From Marinobacter salinisoli (GTDB lineage Bacteria; Pseudomonadota; Gammaproteobacteria; Pseudomonadales; Oleiphilaceae), in the NCBI RefSeq assembly GCF_017301335.1, contig NZ_CP071247.1:2914001-2978000 (forward strand): a stretch of 64,000 nucleotides of DNA, in the 5' to 3' direction. Of this stretch, positions 19,105-30,182 are shown in pieces. The notes below the pieces were generated by a model. It searched no databases. It saw nothing but the letters and a program-made list of their open reading frames with translations, and was not told where the DNA came from. Position numbers and translations under genes: made by a program. Within the stretch, counting starts at the first letter, position 1; every line of letters starts with the position of its first letter.

Positions 19105-20202
19105 TCAGAGCACACCTATCGGATAGGAACCGAGTCGCTTCAGCTCAACGGCCTCATCATCCACTTCCGCGAGCACTTTCTTAACCTGCTCATCGTCCAT
19201 GTGCCCCTCGAAATCGATATAGAACACGTAGGCCCAGGTGCCACTTGGCGATGGTCGCGTTTCGATCCGTGTCAGGCTAATGCCATGTCGATGAAAAGGC
19301 TCAAGTAACTGGTACAGGGCGCCAGGCTTGTTGCGCATGGAAACCAGTATCGAGGACTTATCATGTCCGCTTTCCTGCACATCTTCCCGGCCGATAATCA
19401 AGAATCGGGTGGTGTTGTCTGGCCGGTCCTCTATGCTGTTTGCCAGCACATCCAGGCCATAAAGTTCGGCTGCCATATCACCGGCAATAGCCGCAGTGCC
19501 TGGTTCCTCAGCGGCCCGGCGTGCGGCTTCAGCGTTACTCGACACGGTTACCCGCTCAATTCCATAACGATGGGTATCCAACCACTGGCGGCACTGGGCA
19601 AAGGACTGCTGGTGCGAGTAGATACGGGTTATTTCGTGATCTTGGTGCTTCGGCGACACCAGCAAGTGATGATGAATACGAAGCTGAACTTCACCGCAGA
19701 TTTTCAACGGCGAGGACATGAACATATCAAGGGTGTGGTTGATCATGCCCTCTGTCGAGTTTTCGACCGGCACCACACCGTAGTGGGCGGCGCCGGATTC
19801 CACTTCGCGGAACACTGCGTCAATCGCAGGTAGCGGCACACTGACCACCGAATGACCGAAGTGTTTGAGCGCCGCAGCCTGGGTAAAGGTGCCAACCGGG
19901 CCGAGGAAAGCGATGTGCATGGGCTTCTCCAGCGCCAGGCACGCAGACATGATTTCCCGGAACAGCCGCGCCATCTCTTCAGACGATAGCGGCCCGGGGT
20001 TCTGCTCCTTGATTCGGCGCAGCACCTGCGCTTCGCGCTCTGGCCGATAGAAAAACACATCCTGTTCCGGGTTGGCGTCCATCTTCACGTGCGCCACTTC
20101 CTGTGCGCAGCGTGCGCGGGCGCTGATCAGATCCATGATCCGCTGATCCAGACTGTCGATTTCTTCCCGTAACTGCCCTAACCGGGTCTGCTCATCCGTC
20201 AT
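19105..20202 (-). CDS. pheA: Bifunctional chorismate mutase / prephenate dehydratase (P-protein)
   Basis: 365 aa. Residues 1 to about 90 form an AroQ-type chorismate mutase (LREEIDSLDQRIMDLISARA). Residues about 95-275 form the prephenate dehydratase with GPVGTFTQAAAL and the ENSTEG motif. The C-terminal ACT domain (RNKPGALYQLLEPF, then LTRIETRPS) should give phenylalanine feedback inhibition. It starts 2 nt after the serC stop. Confidence 0.96.
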   Translation of the reverse strand: MTDEQTRLGQLREEIDSLDQRIMDLISARARCAQEVAHVKMDANPEQDVFFYRPEREAQVLRRIKEQNPGPLSSEEMARLFREIMSACLALEKPMHIAFLGPVGTFTQAAALKHFGHSVVSVPLPAIDAVFREVESGAAHYGVVPVENSTEGMINHTLDMFMSSPLKICGEVQLRIHHHLLVSPKHQDHEITRIYSHQQSFAQCRQWLDTHRYGIERVTVSSNAEAARRAAEEPGTAAIAGDMAAELYGLDVLANSIEDRPDNTTRFLIIGREDVQESGHDKSSILVSMRNKPGALYQLLEPFHRHGISLTRIETRPSPSGTWAYVFYIDFEGHMDDEQVKKVLAEVDDEAVELKRLGSYPIGVL

Positions 20203-20204
20203 GA

Positions 20205-21287
20205 TCAGCCACGCTCCTTCGCGAATTCGCTCATGTAATCGATCAACGCGTCGACACCAGCCTCTGGCATCGCGTTGTAAATACTTGCCCGCATACCACC
20301 CACGGATCGGTGTCCCTTCAGGTTCAGCAGGCCCCGCGCATCAGCACCCTTGAGGAACTCGGCGTTGAGGGCATCATCCGCCAGAGTGAACGGCACATTC
20401 ATCCAGGAACGGAACCGCGGAGCAATCGGGTTGGCATAAAAATCGTTGGCATCAATGAAGCCGTATAGTTTGTCGGCCTTTCGGCGATTGACCTCAGCCA
20501 TCGCTTCAACGCCACCCTGCGCTTTCAGCCATTTGAAAACCAGCCCGGCCAAATACCAGGAATAGGTCGCAGGCGTGTTGTACATGGAACCATTTTCAGC
20601 GATGACCTGGTAATTCATCATCGTCGGCGTCAGGCCGCGCGCTTTGCCTAACAGGTCTTTCCTGATGGCAACAACAACGAGCCCGGATGGTCCGATGTTT
20701 TTCTGGGCCCCTGCGTACACCAGACCAAACCGGGAAAAATCCACCGGCCGGGACAAAATGGTTGACGACATGTCCGCCACCAGCGGCACGGTGCCACTGT
20801 CCGGGACAAAATCGAACTCAAGCCCGCCAATGGTTTCGTTGGGCGTGTAGTGGAGGTAAGCAGCGTCCGGGCTGGTCCGCCAGGCAGACGGTTCCGGAAT
20901 ATCGGTAAAACCAGAGTCTTCAGCACTGGCCACCACGTTCACCTGGCCGTAGCGCTGCGCCTCCGCAATGGCTTTCTTGGACCAGATGCCGGTATTGACG
21001 TAATCGGCAGAACCGCCCTCGGGAAGCAGGTTCAGCGGGATGGTGGCGAACTGACTGGACGCCCCACCCTGCATAAAAAGGACCGCGTAGTCGTCGCTTA
21101 TGCCGGCCAAATCCCGGAAGTCCTGCTCTGCGGTTTCGGCGATCTGCACAAACTCATCGCTGCGATGGCTCATTTCCATCACGGACATGCCCGTGCCACA
21201 CCAATCCAGCATCTCCTCTCGCGCCTGCTGAAGTACAGGTTCCGGCAAGGCTGCCGGCCCGGCACAAAAGTTATACGCCCTACTCAT
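20205..21287 (-). CDS. serC: Phosphoserine aminotransferase
   Basis: 360 aa PLP enzyme that makes phosphoserine from 3-phosphohydroxypyruvate and also acts in pyridoxal phosphate synthesis. Landmarks are the N-terminal YNFCAGPAALP and the PLP lysine in YAGAQKNIGPSGL. ATG at 21285-21287 (MSRAYNF) has GAAGG just upstream. It is 45 nt downstream of gyrA; gyrA-serC-pheA is the classical gammaproteobacterial order. Confidence 0.96.
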   Translation of the reverse strand: MSRAYNFCAGPAALPEPVLQQAREEMLDWCGTGMSVMEMSHRSDEFVQIAETAEQDFRDLAGISDDYAVLFMQGGASSQFATIPLNLLPEGGSADYVNTGIWSKKAIAEAQRYGQVNVVASAEDSGFTDIPEPSAWRTSPDAAYLHYTPNETIGGLEFDFVPDSGTVPLVADMSSTILSRPVDFSRFGLVYAGAQKNIGPSGLVVVAIRKDLLGKARGLTPTMMNYQVIAENGSMYNTPATYSWYLAGLVFKWLKAQGGVEAMAEVNRRKADKLYGFIDANDFYANPIAPRFRSWMNVPFTLADDALNAEFLKGADARGLLNLKGHRSVGGMRASIYNAMPEAGVDALIDYMSEFAKERG

Positions 21288-21332
21288 AGTCCTTCGGTCT
21301 CTCATTTCTCACGGATGGTGTTCACTGCCGAC

Positions 21333-23948
21333 TTATTCCTCGCCGGCAGTATCTTCAGTGCCGCTATCGCCTTCACCGCCTTCCAGGTCGGCGATTTCGG
21401 CATCCGGGTCTACGTCATCAGATTCGGCAATACGCTCGACACCCACCAGGCGCTCGTCTTCCTGGCTGAGCTTGATCAGGCGCACACCCTGGGTGTTCCG
21501 GCTCAGGACGGAAATTTCGTCGGAACGGGTACGTACCAGAGTGCCCTTGTCTGAAATCAGCATCAGCTGGTCACCTTCGAACAGCTGAAGCGCCCGCACC
21601 AGGTTGCCGTTCCGCTCGGAGCATTGCATGGCGATAACGCCCTGGCTGCCCCGGCTGTAGGTCGGAAACTCATCAATCGCTGTGCGTTTACCGTAACCAT
21701 TTTCACTGGCGGTCAGAATCACGCCATCACCCTCTGGGATGATCAACGACACCACCTCATGACCTTCCGGCATCCGGATACCACGCACACCCCGGGCAGT
21801 TCGGCTCATCGGACGGACGGCATCCTCGTTAAACCGAACCGCTTTACCGGCACTGGAGAACAGCATGACTTCCGCATCACCGTTGGTGATGGCCGTGCCA
21901 ATCAGGGTATCGCCTTCATCCAGTGACAGCGCAATAAGACCGTTGCTACGAGGGCGCGAGAAGTTTGGCAGCGGCGTCTTCTTCACCACCCCTTTGGAGG
22001 TTGCCATCAGTACAAACTGGTCTTCCGGATAATCACGAACCGGCAGGAAGGTGGTGATACGCTCGCCCTCTTCCAACGGCAGGATATTGACCATCGGCCG
22101 CCCCCGTGAGGCACGGCTGGCGCGCGGAATTTCAAACACACGGAGCCAGTACACCTTGCCCCGGTTTGAGAAGCAGAGAATGGTGTCGTGGGAATTGGCC
22201 ACCAGAAGCTTCTCGATGAAGTCTTCATCCTTCATGGATGTCGCGGCCTTGCCTCGGCCACCACGGCGCTGGGCCTGATAATCTTCCACGGCCTGGGTCT
22301 TGGCGTAACCACCATGGGAAATGGTGACGACCAGATCTTCCTCGTCGATCAGATCGGCAATGGTCAGGTCACGACGGGAACTGGTGATTTCGGTACGGCG
22401 CTCATCGCCATAGTCGTTCACCACCTCGTTCAATTCGTCACGGATAACCTGTAGCAGGCGCTCGGGGTTGCTCAGAATATCGAGCAGATCGGCGATCTTC
22501 TCCAGGATTTCCTTGTACTCATTTTGGAGCTTCTCCGTCTCCAGACCGGTCAGGCGGTGCAGACGCAGATCCAGAATGGCCTGGGCCTGTTCCGGGGACA
22601 AATGGTACAGGCCGTTATGCAGGCCGTAGATCTCCGGCAGATCATCCGGACGGCAGGCATCCTCACCGGCACGCTCGAGCATGGCCAGCACACCGCCCGG
22701 CGCCCAGCCCTTGGCCATCAGCTTTTCTTTTGCTTCCGCCGCAGAAGGTGACGCTTTGATCAGCTCAATGATTTCATCAATGTTAGCCAGCGCAACCGTC
22801 AGGCCTTCGAGTATATGGCCGCGTTCCCGTGCCTTGCGAAGCTCAAAGATAGTCCGGCGGGTCACCACTTCGCGGCGATGACGCAGGAACGCTTCCAGCA
22901 ACTCTTTCAGGTTGAGGGTCTTGGGCTCGCCGTTAATCAGCGCAACCGTGTTGATACCGAAAACCGTTTCCAGCTGGGTCTGTGCGAACAGGTTGTTCAC
23001 CACAACTTCCGGGTTTTCACCGCGACGCAGCTCGATAACGACCCGGATACCTTCCTTATTGGACTCGTCCCGCAGCTCGGAGATGCCCTCGATCTTCTTA
23101 TCTTTCACCAGCTCGGCGATCTTTTCGATCAAGCGAGCCTTGTTCAGCTGGTACGGCAGCTCGGTAATGATAATGGACTCACGACCGGTCTTTTTGTCCT
23201 GCTCGATCTCGTGGCGGGCGCGGATGTAAATACGCCCGCGACCGGTGCGGTAGGCTTCAACGATGCCGGCGCGGCCATTGATAATTCCCTGTGTCGGGAA
23301 GTCCGGCCCCGGGATGTATTCCATCAGGTCATCGATGGTGAGATCGGGATTCTCGATCAGCGCCAGGCACCCATTAACCACTTCGGTCAGGTTGTGTGGC
23401 GGGATGTTGGTGGCCATACCAACGGCAATACCGGAAGAACCGTTCACCAGCAGGTTGGGAATTCGTGTTGGAAGAACCTCTGGAATGCGCTCGGTACCGT
23501 CGTAGTTGTCGACGAAATCGACGGTTTCTTTTTCCAGATCGGCCAGCAGGGAGTGGGCCATCTTCTCCATGCGGACCTCGGTGTAACGCATGGCCGCCGC
23601 GTTATCACCGTCGATGGAACCGAAGTTACCCTGACCGTCGACCAGCGGATAACGCAGGGAGAATGGTTGCGCCATCCGGACAATGGTGTCGTAAACCGCA
23701 GAATCACCATGCGGGTGGTATTTACCGATAACGTCACCCACCACACGGGCGGATTTCTTGTAGGGCTTGTTCCAGTCGTTGTTCAGCTCGGACATGGCGA
23801 ACAGCACACGACGGTGTACCGGCTTCAGTCCGTCACGCACGTCGGGCAAGGCCCGCCCAACGATCACGCTCATGGCGTAATCGAGGTAGGACTGTTTAAG
23901 CTCGTCTTCAATATTTACCGGCAGGATCTCTTTGGCTAACTCACCCAT
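21333..23948 (-). CDS. gyrA: DNA gyrase subunit A
   Basis: 871 aa. The catalytic tyrosine is Y122 in [11 protein letters not shown]. The quinolone-resistance region reads [11 protein letters not shown] with S83 and D87, the wild-type sensitive residues by E. coli numbering. The C-terminal half holds the beta-pinwheel repeats with the GyrA box QRRGGRG, and the protein ends in an acidic tail ([18 protein letters not shown]). Gyrase introduces negative supercoils. This heads the leftward operon that runs into serC. Confidence 0.98.
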   Translation of the reverse strand: MGELAKEILPVNIEDELKQSYLDYAMSVIVGRALPDVRDGLKPVHRRVLFAMSELNNDWNKPYKKSARVVGDVIGKYHPHGDSAVYDTIVRMAQPFSLRYPLVDGQGNFGSIDGDNAAAMRYTEVRMEKMAHSLLADLEKETVDFVDNYDGTERIPEVLPTRIPNLLVNGSSGIAVGMATNIPPHNLTEVVNGCLALIENPDLTIDDLMEYIPGPDFPTQGIINGRAGIVEAYRTGRGRIYIRARHEIEQDKKTGRESIIITELPYQLNKARLIEKIAELVKDKKIEGISELRDESNKEGIRVVIELRRGENPEVVVNNLFAQTQLETVFGINTVALINGEPKTLNLKELLEAFLRHRREVVTRRTIFELRKARERGHILEGLTVALANIDEIIELIKASPSAAEAKEKLMAKGWAPGGVLAMLERAGEDACRPDDLPEIYGLHNGLYHLSPEQAQAILDLRLHRLTGLETEKLQNEYKEILEKIADLLDILSNPERLLQVIRDELNEVVNDYGDERRTEITSSRRDLTIADLIDEEDLVVTISHGGYAKTQAVEDYQAQRRGGRGKAATSMKDEDFIEKLLVANSHDTILCFSNRGKVYWLRVFEIPRASRASRGRPMVNILPLEEGERITTFLPVRDYPEDQFVLMATSKGVVKKTPLPNFSRPRSNGLIALSLDEGDTLIGTAITNGDAEVMLFSSAGKAVRFNEDAVRPMSRTARGVRGIRMPEGHEVVSLIIPEGDGVILTASENGYGKRTAIDEFPTYSRGSQGVIAMQCSERNGNLVRALQLFEGDQLMLISDKGTLVRTRSDEISVLSRNTQGVRLIKLSQEDERLVGVERIAESDDVDPDAEIADLEGGEGDSGTEDTAGEE

Positions 23949-24040
23949 CGAGAAAGGTTCCTCTGCGTTATCTGAAATGTCTTGTCAGGACCGTTGGGAC
24001 GGCCCCCTAGTTATTCTTTGATCAAGCGGCCGAGTCTACC

Positions 24041-24067
24041 ACAATCGCCCCGCAGCGGGGCGATTGT
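24041..24067. terminator. Perfect GC-rich palindrome between purU and gyrA
   Basis: 13-bp arms around a single central base: ACAATCGCCCCGC (24041-24053) and GCGGGGCGATTGT (24055-24067). It lies 9 nt after the purU stop on the minus strand. No U-run follows on that strand, so termination is likely but not assured. Confidence 0.6.
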
Positions 24068-24076
24068 CGGCATCGG

Positions 24077-24931
24077 TCAGTGAAACACCACAGTCTTGTT
24101 TTCGTAGGTGATCACACGATCCTCAATATGGGACCGAAGACCGCGGGCCAGCACGTTCTTTTCGACATCCTTGCCAAGACGAACCATGTCCTCGATCGAG
24201 TCACTGTGGGACACTCGAATGACATCCTGCTCGATGATCGGGCCTTCATCGAGATCCTGGGTCACGTAGTGACAGGTAGCACCAATCAGCTTGACCCCAC
24301 GGCTGTAGGCCTGATGATACGGGCGCGCACCGGCGAAAGACGGCAGGAAACTGTGGTGGATGTTGATCACCTTGCCTGCGTACTTGTCACACAAGTCACC
24401 GGGCAAGACCTGCATGTAGCGCGCCAGAACCACCACATCGACCTCGTATTGCTGGAACAGACCGTCAATGTGCGCAAACGCCTCAGCCTTGTTTTCCTTG
24501 CTCACGGGAATATGGTGGTAAGGAATCTCGTGCCACTCCACCATGCGGCGAAGATCATCGTGGTTGGAGATAACGGCAACGATCTCGGCGTTGATCTCCT
24601 TGCTGTGCCAGCGATGCAGAAGGTCCGCCACACAGTGGGACTCTTTGCTGCACATCAGGATGACTTTCTTCGGTTGCGCCGAGTCGGCAATGTGCCAGTC
24701 CATATTGAATTCACGGGCAATCGGCTCGAACGCCGCGCGAAACTGGTCCAACCCGAACGGTATGGAGCTGGCCTTGATCTCATGCCGCATGAAGAACCAC
24801 CCGCTGTGGGTGTCCGAGTGGTGGCTCGCTTCGGTAATCCAGCCATTGTAGGTCGACAGAAAGTTACTCACCTTGGCGACGATTCCCACCCGATCGGGGC
24901 AGGAAATCACAAGACGATACGTATGCTCCAT
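24077..24931 (-). CDS. purU: Formyltetrahydrofolate deformylase
   Basis: 284 aa. It hydrolyses 10-formyl-THF to formate and THF, balancing one-carbon pools. Residues 1 to about 80 form an ACT domain (YRLVISCPDRVGIVAKVSNF). The C-terminal formyltransferase fold carries the family active-site segments VVLARYMQVL, INIHHSFLPSF and GATCHYVT. ATG at 24929-24931. Confidence 0.95.
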   Translation of the reverse strand: MEHTYRLVISCPDRVGIVAKVSNFLSTYNGWITEASHHSDTHSGWFFMRHEIKASSIPFGLDQFRAAFEPIAREFNMDWHIADSAQPKKVILMCSKESHCVADLLHRWHSKEINAEIVAVISNHDDLRRMVEWHEIPYHHIPVSKENKAEAFAHIDGLFQQYEVDVVVLARYMQVLPGDLCDKYAGKVINIHHSFLPSFAGARPYHQAYSRGVKLIGATCHYVTQDLDEGPIIEQDVIRVSHSDSIEDMVRLGKDVEKNVLARGLRSHIEDRVITYENKTVVFH

Positions 24932-25071
24932 GAACGTCTTTCCTTAGCTAAACTTCGGACAAGCAGGTACACCGTGGAAGCACCGTCAAACCAGACGGCT
25001 TCAGGGTGCGCACCTGTAAAAATGACCGGCTATGATAGCGTATCTAAACGCCAGAAACGAGGAAGAGAATC

Positions 25072-26835
25072 ATGGATGAACCGCAGCTCGGGTGCGCCGT
25101 TAAACCCCGCCCTGAAGGTCGTTTTATTCACCACTGGCTAATCATCATTATCGCGCTCCTCACGACGGCGCCAGCCGGTTTTGCCCAGGCGATTCTGGAG
25201 GGAGAGAGATTCCACCCATCCATAGGCCATCACGGCATGGTCGCCACCAGCCACAATGTGGCGACGGAAGTGGCCCTGAAAGTGCTCCAGGACGGCGGCA
25301 ACGCCGTCGATGCGGCTGTGACCGCCGGTTTTGCGCTGGCTGTCACCCAGCCACGTTCGGGCAACATCGGCGGCGGCGGATTCATGCTGATCGCCAAGGG
25401 TGACGGCAGCGCGCCAGAAGCCATCGACTACCGCGAAACGGCCCCGGCAGCCGCGACGGAAACCATGTTCCAGGACGAGTCTGGCCAGGTAAATGCCGAA
25501 CTTAGCCGGTTCAGCCACCTTGCCGCAGGCGTTCCCGGCACCGTCGCCGGCCTGGCGCTGGCACTGGAGCGTCATGGCACCATTTCCCTTAAGGATGCGC
25601 TGGGCCCGGCCATTAAACTGGCGCGGGATGGGTTTGTCGTGCCCCGCCGGTTTACCGAGGGCCTGGAACAGGCGCGCCCTCGACTGGAACCCTGGCCAGC
25701 CAGCATGAAGGCTTTCTACAAAAGAAACGGGAATGCCTACCAGCCGGGCGACATCTTTCGACAGCCTGATCTTACAAAAACCCTGCAACGGATCGCCCGC
25801 GAGGGCGTTGCTGGGTTTTACGAGGGCAAAACCGCCCGTCTGATCGCTGCCGAGATGAAGAACCACGGAGGCCTGATCACGGAAGACGACCTCAAAGCCT
25901 ACCAGCCCGTGGTTCGCCAGCCTGTACACGGGACTTACCGGGGCTACGACATTTATTCCATGTCGCCGCCTTCGTCCGGCGGCACCCACATCGTGCAGAT
26001 CCTGAACATTCTCGAGGGCTTTCCAATCCGTGAGAGCGGCCACAATTCCGCTGACAACATCCACTGGATGGCCGAGGCCATGAAGCTCGCCTATGCCGAC
26101 CGATCCCAGTACCTGGGCGATACCGATTTCGTGCAGGTGCCGCTAACCGGTCTTACCAGCAAGGACTACGCAGAATCACTGCGTTCGGGAATCAGTAAAG
26201 ACCAGGCACGCCCCGCCAGTGACATTCGCCCGGGCGCGCCCGAGGACTTCGAGAGCCCGGAGACCACGCACTTTTCTGTCGTGGACCAGTGGGGCAACGC
26301 AGTGTCGAACACCTACACGATCAATTTCAGTTACGGCTCCGGCATCACCGTCACAGGAGCCGGCTTCCTGCTAAACAACGAAATGGACGATTTCAGCGCC
26401 AAGCCCGGTGTGCCCAATGCCTACGGACTGATCGGCGGCGAAGCCAACAAGGTTGAGGCAGGCAAACGAATGCTCAGTTCCATGTCGCCAACCATTGTTC
26501 AAAAGGATGGCAAGACGTTTCTCGTAACGGGCAGCCCCGGGGGGTCACGCATCATAACCACCACCTTGCAGGTCATCATGAACGTGATCGACCACGGCAT
26601 GAACATTCAAACCGCGGTGAATGCTCCTCGCATTCATCATCAATGGCTTCCGGATGTCATCCGCATCGAACAGGGCATCAGCCCGGATACAGTCCGGCTG
26701 CTGGAATCCCGGGGGCACTCGGTTTCGGAGAGCTCGGCGATGGGGGCAATCCAGAGTATCATGGTAGATGAGGACGGCACTCTGTACGGCGCCGGGGATC
26801 CGCGGCGCAGCACCTCTTCGGCCAGAGGCTACTGA
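25072..26835 (+). CDS. ggt: Gamma-glutamyltransferase (glutathione hydrolase), periplasmic
   Basis: 587 aa. A signal peptide occupies about residues 17-39 (WLIIIIALLTTAPAGFAQA). The precursor should cleave itself before Thr398 in ESPETTHFSVVD, making Thr398 the N-terminal nucleophile of the small subunit. Substrate-site residues include the GSPGGSRI loop. The enzyme cleaves or transfers the gamma-glutamyl group of glutathione in the periplasm. The unusually long basic stretch before the hydrophobic core (about 20 residues) leaves a little doubt about the start. The YghU-type glutathione protein is about 2 kb downstream on the other strand. Confidence 0.95.
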   Translation: MDEPQLGCAVKPRPEGRFIHHWLIIIIALLTTAPAGFAQAILEGERFHPSIGHHGMVATSHNVATEVALKVLQDGGNAVDAAVTAGFALAVTQPRSGNIGGGGFMLIAKGDGSAPEAIDYRETAPAAATETMFQDESGQVNAELSRFSHLAAGVPGTVAGLALALERHGTISLKDALGPAIKLARDGFVVPRRFTEGLEQARPRLEPWPASMKAFYKRNGNAYQPGDIFRQPDLTKTLQRIAREGVAGFYEGKTARLIAAEMKNHGGLITEDDLKAYQPVVRQPVHGTYRGYDIYSMSPPSSGGTHIVQILNILEGFPIRESGHNSADNIHWMAEAMKLAYADRSQYLGDTDFVQVPLTGLTSKDYAESLRSGISKDQARPASDIRPGAPEDFESPETTHFSVVDQWGNAVSNTYTINFSYGSGITVTGAGFLLNNEMDDFSAKPGVPNAYGLIGGEANKVEAGKRMLSSMSPTIVQKDGKTFLVTGSPGGSRIITTTLQVIMNVIDHGMNIQTAVNAPRIHHQWLPDVIRIEQGISPDTVRLLESRGHSVSESSAMGAIQSIMVDEDGTLYGAGDPRRSTSSARGY

Positions 26836-26876
26836 CAGGGTGCCCGTCGTTCGGTATTCGCAGAAGGAAAACGCGT

Positions 26877-27125
26877 ATGTATCTGTCCGTGCAGCTGAGC
26901 TGCTACCCCCTGAAAGAAGATTACAAACAACCGATCTGGGATCTCATCGCCCGCCTTGAGCAAACCGGTCTGGAAGTCTACCCGGGGCGAATGAGCACCG
27001 AGATTTTCGGTGACTACGACGAGGTCATGCAGGTACTCTCCGACACCATGAAGTGGTCGTTTGAGACCTATGGCAAATCGGTATTTGTGGCCAAGATCAT
27101 GGAGGGGGACCGGAGGCCACGATGA
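26877..27125 (+). CDS. Small YkoF/thiamine-binding-like domain protein
   Basis: 82 aa, no signal peptide or membrane segment. The pattern MYLSVQLSCYPL...GLEVYPGRMSTEIFGDYDEVM, followed by a short helix and KSVFVAKIMEGD, looks like the ferredoxin-like YkoF / MTH1187 thiamine-binding fold. This is recognition of pattern, not an alignment. Its stop overlaps the following ftsH-like start in ATGA, so the two are translationally coupled, and it may act as a partner or sensor for that protease (inference). Confidence 0.6.
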   Translation: MYLSVQLSCYPLKEDYKQPIWDLIARLEQTGLEVYPGRMSTEIFGDYDEVMQVLSDTMKWSFETYGKSVFVAKIMEGDRRPR

Positions 27126-29053
27126 CAGCGCCGAACCGACCCGATCCCGGGCAGTCCGAGGGCAAACAACCCTCCGATCCCCTTGTGCCGCGGCAGTATT
27201 CCTTTCTGTGGCTGAGCGCAGCCCTGTTCCTGCTGGTCATGTGGATTCAGGACGGCAACCAGACCCGGGTAGCAGAGCTGGCCTACTCGGACTTTAAAAA
27301 CGCCATTTCCGAAGGCCATATCGAGGAGGTGACCCTCAGCCAGGAGCGGATACGCGGCTCCTTTACAGACGCCGGGGCGTCCGCATTCAGCGACCCGTCG
27401 ACCCAGTCCGGCAAAGACTTTCAGACCATTCGCCCGCCGATGGAGGATCCCGCCCTCCTGGAACTGTTGGAACAGCAGAGCGTGACCATACGGGCCACCC
27501 CGTCGGGGCTTCCCTGGTGGCAACAGCTGCTGCAGGCCTTTCTTCCGTGGCTTTTGTTTCTCGCGCTCATGTTCTGGTTCTGGGGCGTGGCCCAGAAACG
27601 AATCTCACAGGGCACTGGCGCATTCGATTTCAGCAAATCCCGGGCCCGGCTCGCGCGCAAGGAAACCTCCACCACGACCCTCGACGATGTCGCCGGTATA
27701 GAATCGGCCAAGCGGGATATTACCGAGATCATCGACTTCCTCCGCGCACCGGAGAAATATCGCGCCGTCGGGGCGGAAATGCCCAAAGGGGTCTTACTGG
27801 TAGGCCCTCCCGGCACCGGCAAGACACTGCTTGCCCGCGCAATTGCCGGCGAGGCGGAAGTGCCGTTTTTCAGCATCAGCGCCTCCGAGTTCATTGAAAT
27901 GTTCGTTGGCGTTGGTGCCGCACGGGTGCGGGATATGTTCAACCAGGCGCGCAAGGAAGCCCCCGCGTTGATCTTCATTGACGAACTCGATGCCGTTGGC
28001 CGCTCCCGGGGCACTGGTCTTGGCGGGGGCCACGACGAACGGGAACAAACCCTGAATCAGATTCTTACCGAGATGGACGGTTTCGAGCCCCACGAAAACA
28101 TACTGGTTCTGGCCGCCACCAACCGGCCCGACGTACTGGATTCTGCCCTGCTCCGCCCCGGCCGTTTCGACCGAACCATCACCCTCGACCGGCCCCATAA
28201 AGATGCGCGCGAAGCCATCTTACGAGTCCATGTGCGCAAACTGCCGCTGGCCGACGATGTGAACCTTGAGGACGTGGCCGCCAGGACCATCGGCCTCTCC
28301 GGCGCAGAGCTCAAGAACCTCGTGAACGAGGCAGCCCTGACCGCCGCCCGGGAAAACCGCAACCAGGTCGACGCTCACTGCTTTGAAGTCGCCCGAGACC
28401 GCATTGTGCTTGGCCAGGAGCGCGACACCCAGCTTTCTGCCGAAGAGAGGGAGGCCGTGGCCTACCACGAATGTGGCCACGCGCTGATGGCGTACTACAC
28501 CCCCAAAGCTGATCCGCTGACCCGCATCACCATCATTCCCCATGGAATGGCCATGGGCGTCACCGAGCAAACGCCCAAAGAGGACCGCTATACCTACACG
28601 GAGAGCTATCTGAAAGATCGCATCAAAGTGATGCTCGGTGGCCGCGCTGCCGAAAAACTGGTGTACGGCGAGGTCAGCACCGGCGCTCAGAACGATCTGA
28701 AAGAAGCAACACACCTTCTACGAAAAATGATTGGTCAGTGGGGCATGAGCGAAAAACTCGGCCCGATGGGCCTGAGCATTGGTGAAGAACACGTTTTCCT
28801 CGGGCGGGAGATGGGGCTGCCACGGGAATACAGCGAAAAACTGGCGGAGCAGATCGACGCTGAGATTCAGTCGCAGCTGCAATCGCTGGAGCGCGATGCC
28901 ATCGAATGCCTGACTGAACACCGGGCCCAGCTAAATGCGCTGGCGCACGCTGTGCTGAAACAAGAGACGTTGTCCGGTGATCAAATCCAGGCCATTCTCG
29001 GCGGTAACGTGGCTCCGTCGGTTCAGGCGCATCAAGCCCGAAGTTCCGGTTAG
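27122..29053 (+). CDS. FtsH-family ATP-dependent zinc metalloprotease (second-type paralogue)
   Basis: 643 aa. Two membrane helices (about residues 27-45 and 136-160) flank a periplasmic segment of about 90 residues. Walker A GPPGTGKT is near residues 227-234 and Walker [10 protein letters not shown] near 283. The zinc site is HECGH near 449-453, where the classical family has HEAGH, and the further ligand Asp is in TGAQNDL. FtsH proteases extract and degrade membrane and regulatory proteins. The gene is not in the usual rlmE-ftsH-folP context, and the preceding gene overlaps it, so this is probably an extra FtsH and not the housekeeping copy. Confidence 0.9.
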   Translation: MTAPNRPDPGQSEGKQPSDPLVPRQYSFLWLSAALFLLVMWIQDGNQTRVAELAYSDFKNAISEGHIEEVTLSQERIRGSFTDAGASAFSDPSTQSGKDFQTIRPPMEDPALLELLEQQSVTIRATPSGLPWWQQLLQAFLPWLLFLALMFWFWGVAQKRISQGTGAFDFSKSRARLARKETSTTTLDDVAGIESAKRDITEIIDFLRAPEKYRAVGAEMPKGVLLVGPPGTGKTLLARAIAGEAEVPFFSISASEFIEMFVGVGAARVRDMFNQARKEAPALIFIDELDAVGRSRGTGLGGGHDEREQTLNQILTEMDGFEPHENILVLAATNRPDVLDSALLRPGRFDRTITLDRPHKDAREAILRVHVRKLPLADDVNLEDVAARTIGLSGAELKNLVNEAALTAARENRNQVDAHCFEVARDRIVLGQERDTQLSAEEREAVAYHECGHALMAYYTPKADPLTRITIIPHGMAMGVTEQTPKEDRYTYTESYLKDRIKVMLGGRAAEKLVYGEVSTGAQNDLKEATHLLRKMIGQWGMSEKLGPMGLSIGEEHVFLGREMGLPREYSEKLAEQIDAEIQSQLQSLERDAIECLTEHRAQLNALAHAVLKQETLSGDQIQAILGGNVAPSVQAHQARSSG

Positions 29054-29086
29054 AAGCGCACGCCCTCCCCCGCGCCGCTATTGCTC

Positions 29087-29971
29087 TCAGGAATGCCCGA
29101 GGATGGCGGCCAGCTTTTCTTCGGTCTTGGTATCAAAGTCGCTGGCATCGTGACGCTCGTGGAGCTGCTCATCAGGCTCACCCCAAACCCGGTTGACCAT
29201 CCTTCCGCGCTGGACCGCAGGCCGGTGCGCAATCTCATCGGCCCATCGCCCCACATGGGTGTAGGACTTCACATCAAGGAATTCCGCAGCGTCGTATAAC
29301 TTGCCCATAACCAGTGCCCCGTACCAGGGCCAGATGGCCATATCAGCAATGGTGTACTCGTCACCCGCGATGAACGGCTTGTCCGCCAGCTCACGGTCCA
29401 GCACGTCCAGCTGCCGCTTGACCTCCATGGCAAAGCGATCAATGGGGTACTCGAGATGCTCTGGGGCGTAACTGTAGAAATGGCCGAACCCACCGCCGAG
29501 TAACGGCGCCGCCCCCATTTGCCAGAATAGCCAGTTCATTGTCTCGGTCCGGCGCGCCCGGTCTGTCGCCAGAAAAGCCCCGAATTTTTCGGCCAGATAA
29601 ACCAGGATGGAACCCGATTCAAATATCCGAACCGCTGGTTCTTCGCTTCGGTCTACCATGGCTGGAATCTTGGAGTTGGGGTTCACGTCCACAAACCCGC
29701 TGCCGAACTGATCCCCCTCCCAAATACGCACCGGATAGGCATCGTACTCTGCTTCTTTGATGCCCAGTTCGAGCAGCTCCTCCAGCATGATCGTTACTTT
29801 CACGCCATTAGGCGTGGCCAGCGAGTACAGCTGCAGCGGATGCTCGCCAGTGGGTAATGCCTTGTCGTGCGTTGGCCCGGCAATCGGTCTGTTGATGCTC
29901 GCAAACTTTCCGCCACTTTCTTTATTCCAGGTCCAGACTTTGGGTGGGACATAACCCGACTGATCACTCAT
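29087..29971 (-). CDS. yghU: Glutathione-dependent disulfide-bond oxidoreductase (YghU-type GST)
   Basis: 294 aa. The N-terminal extension before the thioredoxin fold (GYVPPKVWTWN...FASINRPIAG) is specific to YghU/YfcG-like proteins. The GSH-site region is LYSLATPNGVKVTIMLEELLE, with a Thr-Pro-Asn in place of a catalytic Cys. The C-terminal all-helical GST domain follows (WLFWQMG...). E. coli YghU reduces disulfides using two bound glutathiones. It is cytosolic, stands alone and converges with the ftsH-like gene. Confidence 0.92.
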   Translation of the reverse strand: MSDQSGYVPPKVWTWNKESGGKFASINRPIAGPTHDKALPTGEHPLQLYSLATPNGVKVTIMLEELLELGIKEAEYDAYPVRIWEGDQFGSGFVDVNPNSKIPAMVDRSEEPAVRIFESGSILVYLAEKFGAFLATDRARRTETMNWLFWQMGAAPLLGGGFGHFYSYAPEHLEYPIDRFAMEVKRQLDVLDRELADKPFIAGDEYTIADMAIWPWYGALVMGKLYDAAEFLDVKSYTHVGRWADEIAHRPAVQRGRMVNRVWGEPDEQLHERHDASDFDTKTEEKLAAILGHS

Positions 29972-30182
29972 TGTTGCCTCCCTCTACGCGTATCGTTTGA
30001 ATCACTTTCTGCGGTGAGTGTTGTCTATCTTACGCTGCTGCGCACTTGCAGGACCATCGAACAGGCACTTCGATATCGACTTTGAAATCCGCTGCTATAG
30101 TTAGTCCGTGCGTTTTAACAAAACGTAACAAACTTGCTTGTTCCGTCGGATGACGGGTCTACCGTAGACAAGGGAGTTCACT

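Noticed and set aside
22815-23939. Long open frame opposite gyrA (374 codons)
   Set aside because: Antisense shadow of a strongly conserved gene with no domain-like sequence.
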